Shown here in pieces: positions 1 to 8,622 of a stretch of 64,000 bases of DNA. How positions within the stretch are numbered: the first letter of the stretch is position 1; each line of letters begins with the position of its first letter. The notes beneath the pieces were generated by a model. It searched no databases and was not told where the DNA came from. It was given only the letters and a program-made list of their open reading frames with translations. The position numbers and the translations under genes were made by a program. The stretch is from Paeniglutamicibacter psychrophenolicus (GTDB lineage Bacteria > Actinomycetota > Actinomycetes > Actinomycetales > Micrococcaceae), in NCBI RefSeq assembly GCF_017876575.1, contig NZ_JAGIOE010000001.1, positions 558,001-622,000 on the forward strand, written 5' to 3'.

Positions 1-620
1 ACGGCTCGCTGGCCCGGGAGGACTTCGAGGACTACCTGGGGCAGGACGCCCTGTACCTGCGCACCTATGCCCGGTGCATGTCGAGGGCCGCGGAACTGGC
101 CCCGGACACCGAATCGCAGCGCTTCTGGGCGGCCAGCGCCAGCGGCTGCCTCGAGGAGGAGCTGAAGCTGCACCGCGGGCGGCTCGACGAGCGGGTCCCG
201 GAGCCCTCGGCGACCACCACCGCGTACCTGAACCACCTGCTGGCCGCGTCGCACGACTATGCGGTGCTCGCCGCCGCGTTGCTGCCCTGCTTCTGGATCT
301 ACCAGGACACCGGCACCAGGTTGGCCGCGGCCAACCACGAAGCGCATCCGTACACGGACTGGCTGGCCACCTATTCCTCCCCGGAGTTCGACGCCGCCAC
401 CGCGGCGGCCATCGACCTGGTGGCCGGCGTGCACGCGGGCGCCGATGCCCGCGCCCGGGCGGCGATGTGGCGGGCGTTCGAGGCCTCAAGCGCCCACGAG
501 CTGGCGTTCTTCGCGCAGACCGCCGCCGACGCCCCCGGGGCTGCGGCAGGACCCAAGCGCGCGGCGGGGCTCGGCCTCGCCGGGGCCGCCGGGCACGGCG
601 AACCGGTTCCTGTCCGGTAG
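1..620 (+). CDS. TenA/Thi-4 family thiaminase II-like protein, 5' truncated
   Basis: The reading frame is already open at the window edge, so the start is missing. About 205 residues are visible. TenA-fold proteins release the pyrimidine from thiamine or its breakdown products for salvage in the cytoplasm. Seen: an early FEDYLGQDALYLRTYAR segment, an LLPCFWIY motif whose cysteine matches the catalytic Cys of TenA, and a C-terminal FEASSAHELAFFAQTA helix. The visible part is nearly a full TenA domain. In some actinobacteria TenA is fused behind a ThiD kinase domain, and the missing upstream part could hold one. Confident in the fold, less so in the exact substrate. Confidence 0.8.
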   Translation, partial: GSLAREDFEDYLGQDALYLRTYARCMSRAAELAPDTESQRFWAASASGCLEEELKLHRGRLDERVPEPSATTTAYLNHLLAASHDYAVLAAALLPCFWIYQDTGTRLAAANHEAHPYTDWLATYSSPEFDAATAAAIDLVAGVHAGADARARAAMWRAFEASSAHELAFFAQTAADAPGAAAGPKRAAGLGLAGAAGHGEPVPVR

Positions 621-652
621 CCGCGCGGGGGGGCGGGAGTTGCCGGGGGCAC

Positions 653-679
653 TTGCCCGGCGCGGGGTGCGGGTAAAAT
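653..679 (+). promoter_or_regulatory. Putative uraA promoter
   Basis: A TAAAAT -10 hexamer lies at 674-679, with a TTGCCC-like -35 at 653-658 (15 bp spacer). It sits about 76 bp before the permease start. No PyrR-type leader or clear riboswitch was recognised in the leader. Confidence 0.4.
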
Positions 680-755
680 GCACGAGGGGGTTTTGCACTG
701 TGCACCGCGCGCCCCCGACGCCCGACTCCCGCCCCTTCCCGGAAGGCCCCACCCC

Positions 756-2081
756 ATGAGCAACCGATTCGGCATCGGCTGGCGCCTGCACGGCGACGGC
801 AAGTCCATTTCCCCCGGCACGGTGGTGGCCCCCGACGAGCGCCTCGCCTGGCCGCAGACCATCGGCGTTGGCGTCCAGCACGTCATGGCGATGTTCGGCG
901 CCACGGTGCTGGTGCCGACCATCACCGGCTTCCCTGTCACCACCACGCTGCTGTTCACCGGCGTCGGCACCCTGCTGTTCCTGCTGCTCACCGCGGGCCG
1001 CGTGCCGTCCTATCTGGGCTCCTCCTTCGCGTTCATCGCACCGGTCACCGGGGCCATGGCCACGCACGGGATGGGCGGTGCACTGGGCGGCATCGTGATG
1101 GCCGGCGCCTGCCTGTTCATCGTGGGATTGGTCGTGCAGAAGGCCGGGACCGGCTGGATCCACGCACTGATGCCGCCGGTGGTCATGGGCACCATCGTCG
1201 CGCTGATCGGGCTGAACCTGGCCACCACCACCACGGACAAGATCACGGAAGTCCCGCTGACCACCTTCGCCACGGTGCTGGCCATCGTCATCACCACGGT
1301 GCTCTTCCGCGGCATGCTCGGGCGCCTGTCGATCCTGCTGGGCATCATCGTCGGCTACCTCGCCGCCTGGGCGCAGGGCCAGGTCGATTTCTCGGCCATC
1401 GGCCAGGCCGCCTGGTTCGGCCTGCCCGACTTCGCGGCCCCGGCCTTCCACCTCGAAACCCTGACCCTGTTCCTGCCGGTGGTGTTCGTGCTGATCGCCG
1501 AGAACGTGGGACACGTGAAGACCGTGGCGCTGATGACCGGGCGCGAGCTTGACGACGTGAACGGCCGGGCGCTGATGGCCGACGGCGCCGCCACCGTGAT
1601 CGCCGGGTTCGGCGGCGGCTCGGGCACCACCACCTACGCGGAGAACATCGGGGTCATGGCCTCCTCGCGCGTCTACTCGACGGCCGCCTACTGGATCGCC
1701 GGCTCCGTGGCCATCGCGCTGGCGTTCTTCCCGAAGTTCGGCGTGCTGATCAACACCATCCCGGCCGGCGTCGCGGGAGGCGCGGGCATCGTGCTCTACG
1801 GCATGATCGCCATCGTCGGCGCCCGGCTCTGGGTGCAGAACAAGGTCGACTTCTCCAACCCGATCAACCTGATGACCGCAGGCACCGGGCTGATCATCGC
1901 CATCGCGCTCTTCGGGGACAACGTGCTGTCGATCGGCAACATGGACTTCGGCGGCATCGCGCTGGGCACCGCCGCCACGCTGGTGGTCTTCCACCTGATG
2001 CGCATCATCGCCAAGGTGCGCGGCACCGAGCCGACGGACATCGAGGCCATCGGCGGGGCCACGCACTCCAAGCTCGGCTAG
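756..2081 (+). CDS. uraA: Uracil permease, NCS2 family
   Basis: A 441-residue polytopic membrane protein of the nucleobase:cation symporter-2 family, importing uracil with protons. Recognisable blocks: QHVMAMFGATVLVP near the N-terminus, SYLGSSFAFIAPV, then AENVGHVKTVALMTG and GTTTYAENIGVMASS, which hold the glutamates that coordinate the base in UraA-type carriers. Fourteen-odd hydrophobic segments fit the fold. The ATG at 756 is preceded by GGAAGG; an upstream in-frame ATG at 678 would add 26 residues unlike the family. The gene is single, with its own promoter and a strong terminator after it. Uracil is the likeliest substrate; xanthine carriers of the family differ in these motifs. Confidence 0.92.
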   Translation: MSNRFGIGWRLHGDGKSISPGTVVAPDERLAWPQTIGVGVQHVMAMFGATVLVPTITGFPVTTTLLFTGVGTLLFLLLTAGRVPSYLGSSFAFIAPVTGAMATHGMGGALGGIVMAGACLFIVGLVVQKAGTGWIHALMPPVVMGTIVALIGLNLATTTTDKITEVPLTTFATVLAIVITTVLFRGMLGRLSILLGIIVGYLAAWAQGQVDFSAIGQAAWFGLPDFAAPAFHLETLTLFLPVVFVLIAENVGHVKTVALMTGRELDDVNGRALMADGAATVIAGFGGGSGTTTYAENIGVMASSRVYSTAAYWIAGSVAIALAFFPKFGVLINTIPAGVAGGAGIVLYGMIAIVGARLWVQNKVDFSNPINLMTAGTGLIIAIALFGDNVLSIGNMDFGGIALGTAATLVVFHLMRIIAKVRGTEPTDIEAIGGATHSKLG

Positions 2082-2106
2082 CGGCCGGCAACCCCCACCG
2101 ACACGG

Positions 2107-2142
2107 ACCGGGCGGGCCCCCTGGGGGTCCCGCCCGGTTTTT
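2107..2142 (+). terminator. Rho-independent terminator after uraA
   Basis: A near-perfect stem with ACCGGGCGGG and CCCGCCCGGT arms is followed by TTTTT. It forms the first part of the left direct repeat described below, and a near-identical terminator occurs at 3234-3273. Confidence 0.85.
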
Positions 2143-2246
2143 CGTGCCCCCGGCTTTCGTGCCGCGGTATTCGTGCCGCAGCCGCGCCGGCAAGCTACCC
2201 GATGATGGTGATGGGCGGCTCGTTGGCCAGTTTCTCCTCGTGGGTC
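2107..2246. repeat. Left direct repeat: terminator plus copy of the phosphorylase gene tail
   Basis: This 140 bp stretch repeats the segment at 3234-3364 in the same orientation with few differences, mainly a 15 bp extra piece here. It contains the terminator, a short spacer, and the last codons of the phosphorylase gene on the minus strand, ending in residues EEKLANEPPITIIG against EEELANEPPITIIG in the real gene. It is a non-functional duplicated gene end. Confidence 0.9.
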
Positions 2247-2400
2247 CGTTGGTGCAACCACCACTGTGCCAAACCCAAGCTGTGCATGGCCATCCACCTC
2301 ACCCAGCTGTTCAAATGGGCAAGGACCCCCTGCGGAAATTCCTCGCTGGTCCAGGCGCGTGCGGATAGGCTGGCGACAAACGAGCTGCACTGGAGGACCC

Positions 2401-2826
2401 ATGATTTTGCGCTTGCCGAGGCAAGGCCCACCAGCGTGGGCACTCGAGTGGGCAGCTGTCATCGCTGCGTTGGCACCCATCATTACCTTGCTCGTCGTTC
2501 TGGTTGCCTACCTGGCCTACTTGCAGAGAGCGAAGGCCGACAAGCGTGATCAATGGTGGAAACGCGCCCAATGGGGGATTGAAAGCGCGCTGTCCGACGA
2601 CCCCGCCCGGCAGGAAGTCGGAGTGATCGTCCTGGACAACCTGGACCGCAGCGGCTTGGCCACGCGCGAGGACGCTGCACTCTTCAATGAGGTGGCCCTT
2701 TCCGTCATGGTTGACAACCTGGACGAAGAATATGATCTGGCCACTGCCGGCGATCCGGGAGATAATGAAGCAGAGGGAGGCGAAAGTGATGCCCAAAGTC
2801 AAGGCCAGGACGGCCAAGCAAGCTAG
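2401..2826 (+). CDS. Small single-pass membrane protein of unknown function
   Basis: 141 residues; not recognised as a named family. The ATG at 2401 is preceded by GGAGG at good spacing. Seen: a short basic N-terminus, one hydrophobic segment (AAVIAALAPIITLLVVLVAY, about residues 18-37), a charged stretch RAKADKRDQWWKRAQWGIE, a helical middle, and an acidic low-complexity tail rich in Asp, Glu, Gly and Gln. The likely topology is an N-terminal anchor with a cytoplasmic body. It lies in the cassette between the two direct repeats, and its GC content looks lower by eye than that of the flanks. A weak TAGGCT -10 lies at 2366-2371. The next gene overlaps its end. Confidence 0.7.
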   Translation: MILRLPRQGPPAWALEWAAVIAALAPIITLLVVLVAYLAYLQRAKADKRDQWWKRAQWGIESALSDDPARQEVGVIVLDNLDRSGLATREDAALFNEVALSVMVDNLDEEYDLATAGDPGDNEAEGGESDAQSQGQDGQAS

Positions 2827-2992
2827 GTCGGAGCGCAACAAGGTTCTCGAGGAGCCCAGCGACGAACGCAACATCAAGGTGACGCTGGCCTCGGATGGCG
2901 GACGGGTGGTCTACGTTTCCGATCCAACGCGTGCACGGGTTCTCGAACGTGCCGACAAGTTCTTGATGCGTGAGCGGACGTACAAGAAATAG
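2789..2992 (+). CDS. Small basic protein of unknown function
   Basis: 67 residues starting MPKVKARTAKQARSERNK. The ATG at 2789 has a good GGGAGG site about nine bases upstream; an earlier in-frame ATG at 2765 is possible. It overlaps the 3' end of the preceding membrane-protein gene by 38 bp, so the two are probably co-translated. The N-terminal half is strongly basic; the rest reads like a small alpha/beta fold (VTLASDGGRVVYVSDPTRARVLERADKF is seen as two pieces) ending in a charged helix. No family was recognised. It belongs to the same repeat-bounded cassette. Confidence 0.6.
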   Translation: MPKVKARTAKQARSERNKVLEEPSDERNIKVTLASDGGRVVYVSDPTRARVLERADKFLMRERTYKK

Positions 2993-3233
2993 TCCATATT
3001 CCCTATCGGGAGCAGGGTTTTCCCGCAGTCTTCTGAATGTTGACCTGCTTTTCCTCCAGCCTGTCCTGTTCCGGGATATGAGCGCCCCGCCTCGTCGATG
3101 TTGCATTCGCCCAGCGGGAACACCGAGTGAATCCTACGCGTGGGGTGTCGCTCCAAGGACGATAAACGGCCACTGCCCCTCCGCGATGGAAAGACTCAAG
3201 ACCTTCAGTTGTCCGCAGCCCGCCCCTACACGC

Positions 3234-3273
3234 ACCGGGCGGGACCCCCTTGAGGGAGTCCCGCCCGGTTTTT
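3234..3273. terminator. Terminator, cassette end / phosphorylase 3' side
   Basis: The stem is ACCGGGCGGGAC pairing with GTCCCGCCCGGT, followed by TTTTT. It closes the plus-strand cassette and is symmetrical enough to help stop the leftward phosphorylase transcript. It is the second copy of the terminator at 2107-2142. Confidence 0.8.
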
Positions 3274-3364
3274 CGTGCCCCCGGGTTTTCGTGCCGCAGC
3301 TGCGCCGGCAAGCTACCCGATGATGGTGATGGGCGGCTCGTTGGCCAGCTCCTCCTCGTGGGTC
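3234..3364. repeat. Right direct repeat: terminator plus genuine phosphorylase gene tail
   Basis: This is the right-hand partner of the repeat at 2107-2246. Here the minus-strand codons are the genuine C-terminus of the phosphorylase fusion. The stretch 2993-3233 between the small basic gene and this repeat shows no gene. Confidence 0.9.
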
Positions 3365-6300
3365 AGCTTCTTGATGCTGGAGGTCAGCGGGGAGCCGTCG
3401 TCGCGCTGCAGCGCAAAGACCGCCTCGATGGACGGTTCACCCTGAAGCACCGGGCCCTGGCCGTGCAGCTCGATGGACACCACCGAGTGTTGCGGGGACA
3501 CCGCATGGGCGGCTCCGCGCACCGAGAAGTGCACCTCGTCGTCCCCGGCCCGCAGCGAGGCGGTGAGGGTGTGCGGCGTGAGCTGGAAGTGCACCGAGGA
3601 GTCGTTGCGGCGCAAATTGAATTCCAGGCCCTCCCAGTCCTCGGGCAGCCGCGGGTCAAAGAGCCAGGCCCCGGTGTCGTCGCGCAGCCCGGCAAAGCCG
3701 TAGACCAGCGCCGCCCACACCCCGCCGGTGGAGGCCACGTGCACCCCGTCGGCCGCATTGCCGTGCAGGTTCAGCAGGTCCACGTTCAGTGCGTGCTCGA
3801 AGTAGTCGTAGGCCAGATCCCGGTAGCCGACCTCCGCGGCGAGGATCGCCTGCACCGTGGCCGAGAGCGTGGAATCCCCGGTGGTCAGCGGGTCGTAGTA
3901 GTCGAAGTCGGCGCGTTTCTGCTCCGCGGTGAAGTCCGAGGAGCGCAGCCACAGCGCCAGCACCGTGTCCGCCTGCTTGAGCACCTGGAAACGGTAGATC
4001 ACCAGCGGGTGGAAGTGCAGCAGCAGCGGCCGGTGCTCCGGGCCGGTGCCCGGCATGTCCCAGACCTCGCGGTTCAGGAACCCGGCGTCCTGCGGGTGGA
4101 TGCCCACCGACTCGGAGAACGGGATGAACATCGCCGCGGCCGCATCGGACCAGTCCCGCATCTCGGATTCCCCGATGCCCAGTTCCTCGACGATGCGCGC
4201 GTGGTCCTCGGGGAATTCGCGCCCCAGGTAGCCCATCAGCTCGACCGCGTAGGTCAGGTTGAAGCGCGCCATCACGTTGGTGAAGGTGTTGTCGTTGACC
4301 ACCGCGGTGTACTCGTCCGGGCCGGTGACCCCGTGGATGTGGAAGCTGCGTCCCTTGCTGGTCTCGCGCCAGAACCCCAGCGAGTTCCACAGCCGGGCGG
4401 TTTCCACCACGATTTCCGCGCCTCCCCCCAGCAGCAGACCGGTGTCCCCGCTGGCCCCCACGTAGCGGGCCAGCGAATACACCACGTCCGCGTTGATGTG
4501 GTACTGCGCGGTGCCGGCAGGGTAGTAGGCGCTGGCCTCCTCGCCGTTGATGGTGCGCCACGGGAAGAGGATGCCGTGCTCGTTGAGCGTCGCGGCCCGG
4601 CGCCGGGCCGCAGGGATCATCGAGACCCGCGCGCGCAGCGCGTTGCGCGCCCACTGCGGGTTGGTGTAGGTGAGGAACGGCAGCACGTAGATCTCGGTGT
4701 CCCAGAAGTAGTGCCCGGAATACCCGTTGCCCGAGACCCCCTTGGCGGAGATGCCCAGCCCGTCCGAGCGGGCCGAGGCCTGCGCCAGCGAGAACAGGTT
4801 CCAGCGGACGGCGCGCTGCAGCAGCGGATCCGCCGCGTGCACCACCACGTCGGAGTTCTCCCAGAACACCGTGAGGAACTCGCGCTGGGCCCAGAACAGC
4901 TCGTCGGCACCGCGCGGGACCAGGTGGCTCAGCGCGCGCACGCAGCGGCTGGTCATCTCCGCCGCATCGTACCGCCGCGAGGAGTGGAAGGAGGCGAACT
5001 TGTCGATGTGCAGCGCCTCGTCCTTCTCCAGGTAGGCGGAGACCGTGTGCTCGACGCGCTCGGGGGTGACGGTGGAGGTCTCGACGAAATCCGTGGTCTC
5101 CCCGGCGATGCGGGTCACGTGTGAGACCGCTGCGGCCACCGACATGTTCGAGCCGCGCACGTAGTAGCTCAGCGCGCAGATCCCGTCCTTGTCCCGGGTG
5201 CCGCCGGAAACCAGCGACTCCTCGCCGCTGCGCTCGGACTTGCGCGGGTCGAAGGGCACCTCCCCGGCATCGGACTCGGCCGGGGTGGGGATGGGCCGGG
5301 CGTTGGACTGGCCGATCAGCGCCGATTGCACGAAGACGTGGGCGGGGGCATCGAGCAGCCGCACGGTGATGCGGAACAGCGCCAGGTGGCGTTCGGAGAA
5401 GGAGACCATGGACCGGGTGCGCACCATCACCCGGTGTCCCTCGGCGGTGCGCCAGAGGGTGTCGGAGATCAGCGTGCCGTCCTTGAAATCCAGCCGCAGC
5501 TCGTCCTTGAGGATCTCGGTGCGCCCGATCTCCAGGGCCTCGTCGTTGATGTAGACCCGCACGGTGCGCGCATCGGGCGCCGCGACCATGGTCTGCCCGG
5601 CCTCGGCGAGCCCGAACGCTGATTCGGCGTGGCGGATCTTCCAGGTCTCGTGCAGCCCGTTGATGAACATCCCCTCGGTGCATTCCCCGATGCCCAGCGA
5701 GTCCCCGCGCATCCCCAAAAACCCGTTGCCCAGCGAGAAGATCGTCTGCTCCACGGCCGGGTCGATGGGACGGGGATGCTCCCGGGTGTAGGACCAGGTG
5801 TCCAGCTCCCAGTCGTCGCGGGCCCGCTGGTTGACCAGTTCGTCCAGGTCGTCGAGCACCAGGTCGGCCCCGGCGTCGCGCAGGTCCTGGTGCGGCTGGT
5901 CCCTGCCCACGCCGATCACCAGCCCGAAGCCGCCCGCAGCGGCAGCCTGGACCCCGGAGATCGCGTCCTCGATGACCACGCACTCGTTGGGCGACCATCC
6001 CAAGTCGCTGGCCGCGGCCAGGAAGGTCTCCGGGGACGGTTTGCCGGCCAGGTTGCGCGCGGCGGCCTGCAGTCCCCCGATGACCACGGAGAAATCGTCG
6101 CGCAGACCCGCGGCCTCCAGCACCTCCTCGGCGTTGCGCGAGGAGGAAACCACCGCGACCTCGAGCCCCGCGGCCTGGATCTGTCGCAGGTAGTCCAGCG
6201 ACCCGGGGTACGGGTCGATGCCCGTCGAATGCAGGATCGCCCGGAACACCGTGTTCTTGCGGTTTCCCAGCGCACAGATGCTCGTGCTGCCCGGCGCGTC

Positions 6301-6570
6301 GGTGTCGTGGCCCCAGGGAAGCTCGATCCCGCGGTCCGCCAGCACCGCGGCGACCCCCTCGTAACGCGGGCGCCCGTCGACCAGCGCGAAGTAGTCGTCC
6401 TCGGTGTAGGGGCGGGTGACGCCGGCCTCGGCGAAGAAGCCGTTGAAAAGCTGCGCCCAGGCATCGCGGTGGACCTCGGCGGTGGGGGTCAGAACCCCGT
6501 CCAGGTCGAAGAGCACGGCCTTGAAATCACGGCGGCGGTAGGGGGCGCCGGTGGCAAGGGCTTCACGCAT
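3313..6570 (-). CDS. Fused beta-phosphoglucomutase / GH65 disaccharide phosphorylase
   Basis: 1085 residues with two enzymes in one chain. Residues about 15-255 are a HAD-type beta-phosphoglucomutase: the AVLFDLDGVL motif gives nucleophile Asp22 and acid/base Asp24, and the VSSSRN and IEDAISGVQAA motifs follow. From about 275 comes glycoside hydrolase family 65: N-terminal beta-sandwich, (alpha/alpha)6 barrel with HGVTGPDEYTAVVNDN placing the catalytic acid at Glu753, then a C-terminal beta-sheet domain. GH65 phosphorylases split maltose, trehalose, kojibiose or nigerose with phosphate into beta-glucose 1-phosphate and glucose; the mutase half converts the phosphate ester to glucose 6-phosphate. 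The ATG at 6570 is chosen because the HAD motif begins soon after. Substrate specificity cannot be read from sequence. The divergent ABC importer is its natural partner. Confidence 0.9.
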   Translation of the reverse strand: MREALATGAPYRRRDFKAVLFDLDGVLTPTAEVHRDAWAQLFNGFFAEAGVTRPYTEDDYFALVDGRPRYEGVAAVLADRGIELPWGHDTDAPGSTSICALGNRKNTVFRAILHSTGIDPYPGSLDYLRQIQAAGLEVAVVSSSRNAEEVLEAAGLRDDFSVVIGGLQAAARNLAGKPSPETFLAAASDLGWSPNECVVIEDAISGVQAAAAGGFGLVIGVGRDQPHQDLRDAGADLVLDDLDELVNQRARDDWELDTWSYTREHPRPIDPAVEQTIFSLGNGFLGMRGDSLGIGECTEGMFINGLHETWKIRHAESAFGLAEAGQTMVAAPDARTVRVYINDEALEIGRTEILKDELRLDFKDGTLISDTLWRTAEGHRVMVRTRSMVSFSERHLALFRITVRLLDAPAHVFVQSALIGQSNARPIPTPAESDAGEVPFDPRKSERSGEESLVSGGTRDKDGICALSYYVRGSNMSVAAAVSHVTRIAGETTDFVETSTVTPERVEHTVSAYLEKDEALHIDKFASFHSSRRYDAAEMTSRCVRALSHLVPRGADELFWAQREFLTVFWENSDVVVHAADPLLQRAVRWNLFSLAQASARSDGLGISAKGVSGNGYSGHYFWDTEIYVLPFLTYTNPQWARNALRARVSMIPAARRRAATLNEHGILFPWRTINGEEASAYYPAGTAQYHINADVVYSLARYVGASGDTGLLLGGGAEIVVETARLWNSLGFWRETSKGRSFHIHGVTGPDEYTAVVNDNTFTNVMARFNLTYAVELMGYLGREFPEDHARIVEELGIGESEMRDWSDAAAAMFIPFSESVGIHPQDAGFLNREVWDMPGTGPEHRPLLLHFHPLVIYRFQVLKQADTVLALWLRSSDFTAEQKRADFDYYDPLTTGDSTLSATVQAILAAEVGYRDLAYDYFEHALNVDLLNLHGNAADGVHVASTGGVWAALVYGFAGLRDDTGAWLFDPRLPEDWEGLEFNLRRNDSSVHFQLTPHTLTASLRAGDDEVHFSVRGAAHAVSPQHSVVSIELHGQGPVLQGEPSIEAVFALQRDDGSPLTSSIKKLTHEEELANEPPITIIG

Positions 6571-6833
6571 GGTGTTGGATTCCCATCTCTCTGGCGGCGG
6601 TCCATGTGCCGCGTAGGATGCCGGCGCAGGCATGCGCCGCCTTGCTTCCGTTCCGGCAGGCCCGGCTTGCTCCAGCCTAGCCACCGGTTCCCCCGCACGT
6701 GAAGCGCGGCGCGGGATCCCGGCCGTGTCGCCCGCGGCCACCACCGGGTGCCCGGCCGCCCCACGGTGCTGTGCGGGACCCAAAAGTTCAAGTCAATTCC
6801 CGATTGCTGGAACCGTCATGTTGGCCCAAACCC

Positions 6834-6862
6834 TTGAAAAACGTGTGCCGGCTCTACATGAT
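6834..6862 (+). promoter_or_regulatory. Putative promoter of the sugar ABC operon
   Basis: TTGAAA at 6834-6839 and CATGAT at 6857-6862 with a 17 bp spacer (or TACATG with 15 bp), in the 505 bp divergent spacer between the phosphorylase and the importer. No clear LacI-type operator was recognised in the rest of this spacer. Confidence 0.35.
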
Positions 6863-7035
6863 GGGCATTAGGAGAGCTTCGGTCCCTTGCGGGCGGAGGC
6901 CCTTCGCCTTCATGGGGGAACACCACGGTGATCCAGCCAGGGAGGCTGCGTTCCCGGTGGGCCACGCCCCGTCGGGGGCCTGGCCGCCCGCGGCGCTCGC
7001 GGCCAACGGGCCACCATTTCCCCTTCCTATTACGT

Positions 7036-7059
7036 ACCGGGTGGCCGCGGCCACCCGGT
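7036..7059. promoter_or_regulatory. 24 bp perfect palindrome before the binding-protein start
   Basis: ACCGGGTGGCCG followed directly by its reverse complement, ending 6 bp before the AGGAGG ribosome site of the importer gene. It could be a regulator operator or an mRNA hairpin next to the ribosome site. No regulator gene is adjacent. Confidence 0.6.
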
Positions 7060-7075
7060 TAGACCAGGAGGAATG

Positions 7076-8413
7076 ATGAGAACATCACGACGGGGAAAGG
7101 CATACGCCTCGCTGGCGGGCCTGGGGGTTGCTGCCATGGTGCTCACCGCTTGCGGCGGGGGACCGGGGGCACCGGAAACCAGCGCCGCCGGCACCGAATC
7201 CGGTGCGGCGACAGGCAAGGCGGAGGTCACCTTGTACGGCACCATCGCCGACGCCGAGGCCAAGCTGCTCGAGCAGTCCTGGGCCGACTGGTCCAAGGAA
7301 AACAACATCAAGATCAAGTACGAGTCCTCCAAGGAATTCGAGACGCAGATCGCCGTGCGTGCCCAGGGCGGCAACGCCCCGGACCTGGCGATCTTCCCGC
7401 AGCCCGGGCTGCTCGGGGACCTGGCCACCCGCGGGTTCCTCAAACCGGCGCCCGAGGGCGTCAAGGCCAATGTCGCCTCCGGCTGGTCCGAGGACTGGGC
7501 GAAGTACGGCACCGTCGACGGCACCCTGTACGGTGCCCCGCTGATGGCCAGCGTCAAGGGCTGGATCTGGTACTCGCCGGCCGAATTCAAGGACAAGGGC
7601 TACGAGGTCCCCACCACCTGGCAGGGGCTGCTGGATTTGACCGCGCAGATCGAGAAGGACAAGGGCAAGGCCCCCTGGTGCGCCGGCTTCGGCTCCGGGG
7701 ACGCCACCGGCTGGCCGGGCACCGACTGGGTCGAGGACCTGGTGCTGCGCCAGTCCGGGAAGGACGTCTACGACCAGTGGGTCGCCAACGAGGTGAAGTT
7801 CACCGACCCGAAGATCAAGTCCGCGCTCGATGAGGTCGGCAAGATCCTGAAGAACCCGAAGTACGTCAACGCCGGCTACGGAGATGTGTCCTCCATCAAC
7901 GCCACCGAGTTCGGTGCGGTGGCCGACGTCCTGGTCAAGGGCGATTGCTCGCTGCACCACCAGGCATCGTTCTTCAGCGGGTTCATCACCGAGGCCGGCG
8001 GCACCGTCGGCCCGGATGCGGACGTGTGGGGCTTCGTCACCCCGTCGATCGACGGCGCGGGCAACTCCGTGACCGGCGGCGGCGAGATCGTCGGCGCCTT
8101 CAGCGACGACCCGTCGGTCATCAAGGTGCAGGAGTACCTCTCCAGCGCCGAGTGGGCCAACTCCCGGGTGAAGCTCGGCGGGGTGCTCTCGGCCAACAAG
8201 GGCCTGGACCCGGCCAACGCGTCCGATCCGCTGCTGCAGGAAGCCGTAAAGATCCTGCAGGACCCGGCGACGACGTTCCGCTTCGACGCATCCGACCTGA
8301 TGCCCGGCTCCGTCGGGGCAGGCACCTTCTGGAAGGGCATGGTCGACTGGATCAACGGCTCGGATTCCGAGACGGTGCTCAAGGCGATCGAGGCCGGCTG
8401 GCCCTCGTCCTAG
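7076..8413 (+). CDS. Sugar ABC transporter substrate-binding lipoprotein
   Basis: 445 residues. The N-terminus is a lipoprotein signal peptide: basic MRTSRRGK, a hydrophobic stretch, then lipobox VLTAC with the acylated Cys near residue 26. The rest reads as a cluster-B type (MalE-like) solute-binding protein, with a GGNAPDLAIFPQPG stretch and a C-terminal GTFWKGMVDW segment. It captures a sugar outside the membrane and delivers it to the two permeases downstream. AGGAGG at 7066-7071 is 4 bp from the ATG at 7076 and only 1 bp from the ATG at 7073, so 7076 is preferred. The closest known type is the alpha-glucoside (AglE-like) proteins, consistent with the GH65 phosphorylase next door. Confidence 0.88.
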   Translation: MRTSRRGKAYASLAGLGVAAMVLTACGGGPGAPETSAAGTESGAATGKAEVTLYGTIADAEAKLLEQSWADWSKENNIKIKYESSKEFETQIAVRAQGGNAPDLAIFPQPGLLGDLATRGFLKPAPEGVKANVASGWSEDWAKYGTVDGTLYGAPLMASVKGWIWYSPAEFKDKGYEVPTTWQGLLDLTAQIEKDKGKAPWCAGFGSGDATGWPGTDWVEDLVLRQSGKDVYDQWVANEVKFTDPKIKSALDEVGKILKNPKYVNAGYGDVSSINATEFGAVADVLVKGDCSLHHQASFFSGFITEAGGTVGPDADVWGFVTPSIDGAGNSVTGGGEIVGAFSDDPSVIKVQEYLSSAEWANSRVKLGGVLSANKGLDPANASDPLLQEAVKILQDPATTFRFDASDLMPGSVGAGTFWKGMVDWINGSDSETVLKAIEAGWPSS

Positions 8414-8622
8414 CGCCTAGCGGCACCCGCGCCCGGCGGGCCCGGACCGGTCACACCGACCGCCCGGACCCGCCGGCGCACCACCCCACCTGGTTTTCCG
8501 GCCCGCGCATCGATGCCCGGGCCGCGCTCCATTTCCAGCATTGCCTCCGGATAGCGCGCAGCTGACCCCGCCACCGCGGGGCGCTGCGGGCAGCCACCTC
8601 GAAAGGCCGGCACCGACGCATC

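Noticed and set aside
621-755. Riboswitch or PyrR leader before uraA
   Set aside because: Only a short GC hairpin overlapping the -35; no conserved RNA motif recognised.
486-2483. Very long minus-strand frame opposite uraA
   Set aside because: Antisense shadow caused by high GC; Gly/His/Arg-rich with no domain, and uraA is certain.
3250-5124. Long plus-strand frame opposite the phosphorylase
   Set aside because: Composition is that of a GC shadow (Val/Gly/His/Arg); no start context.
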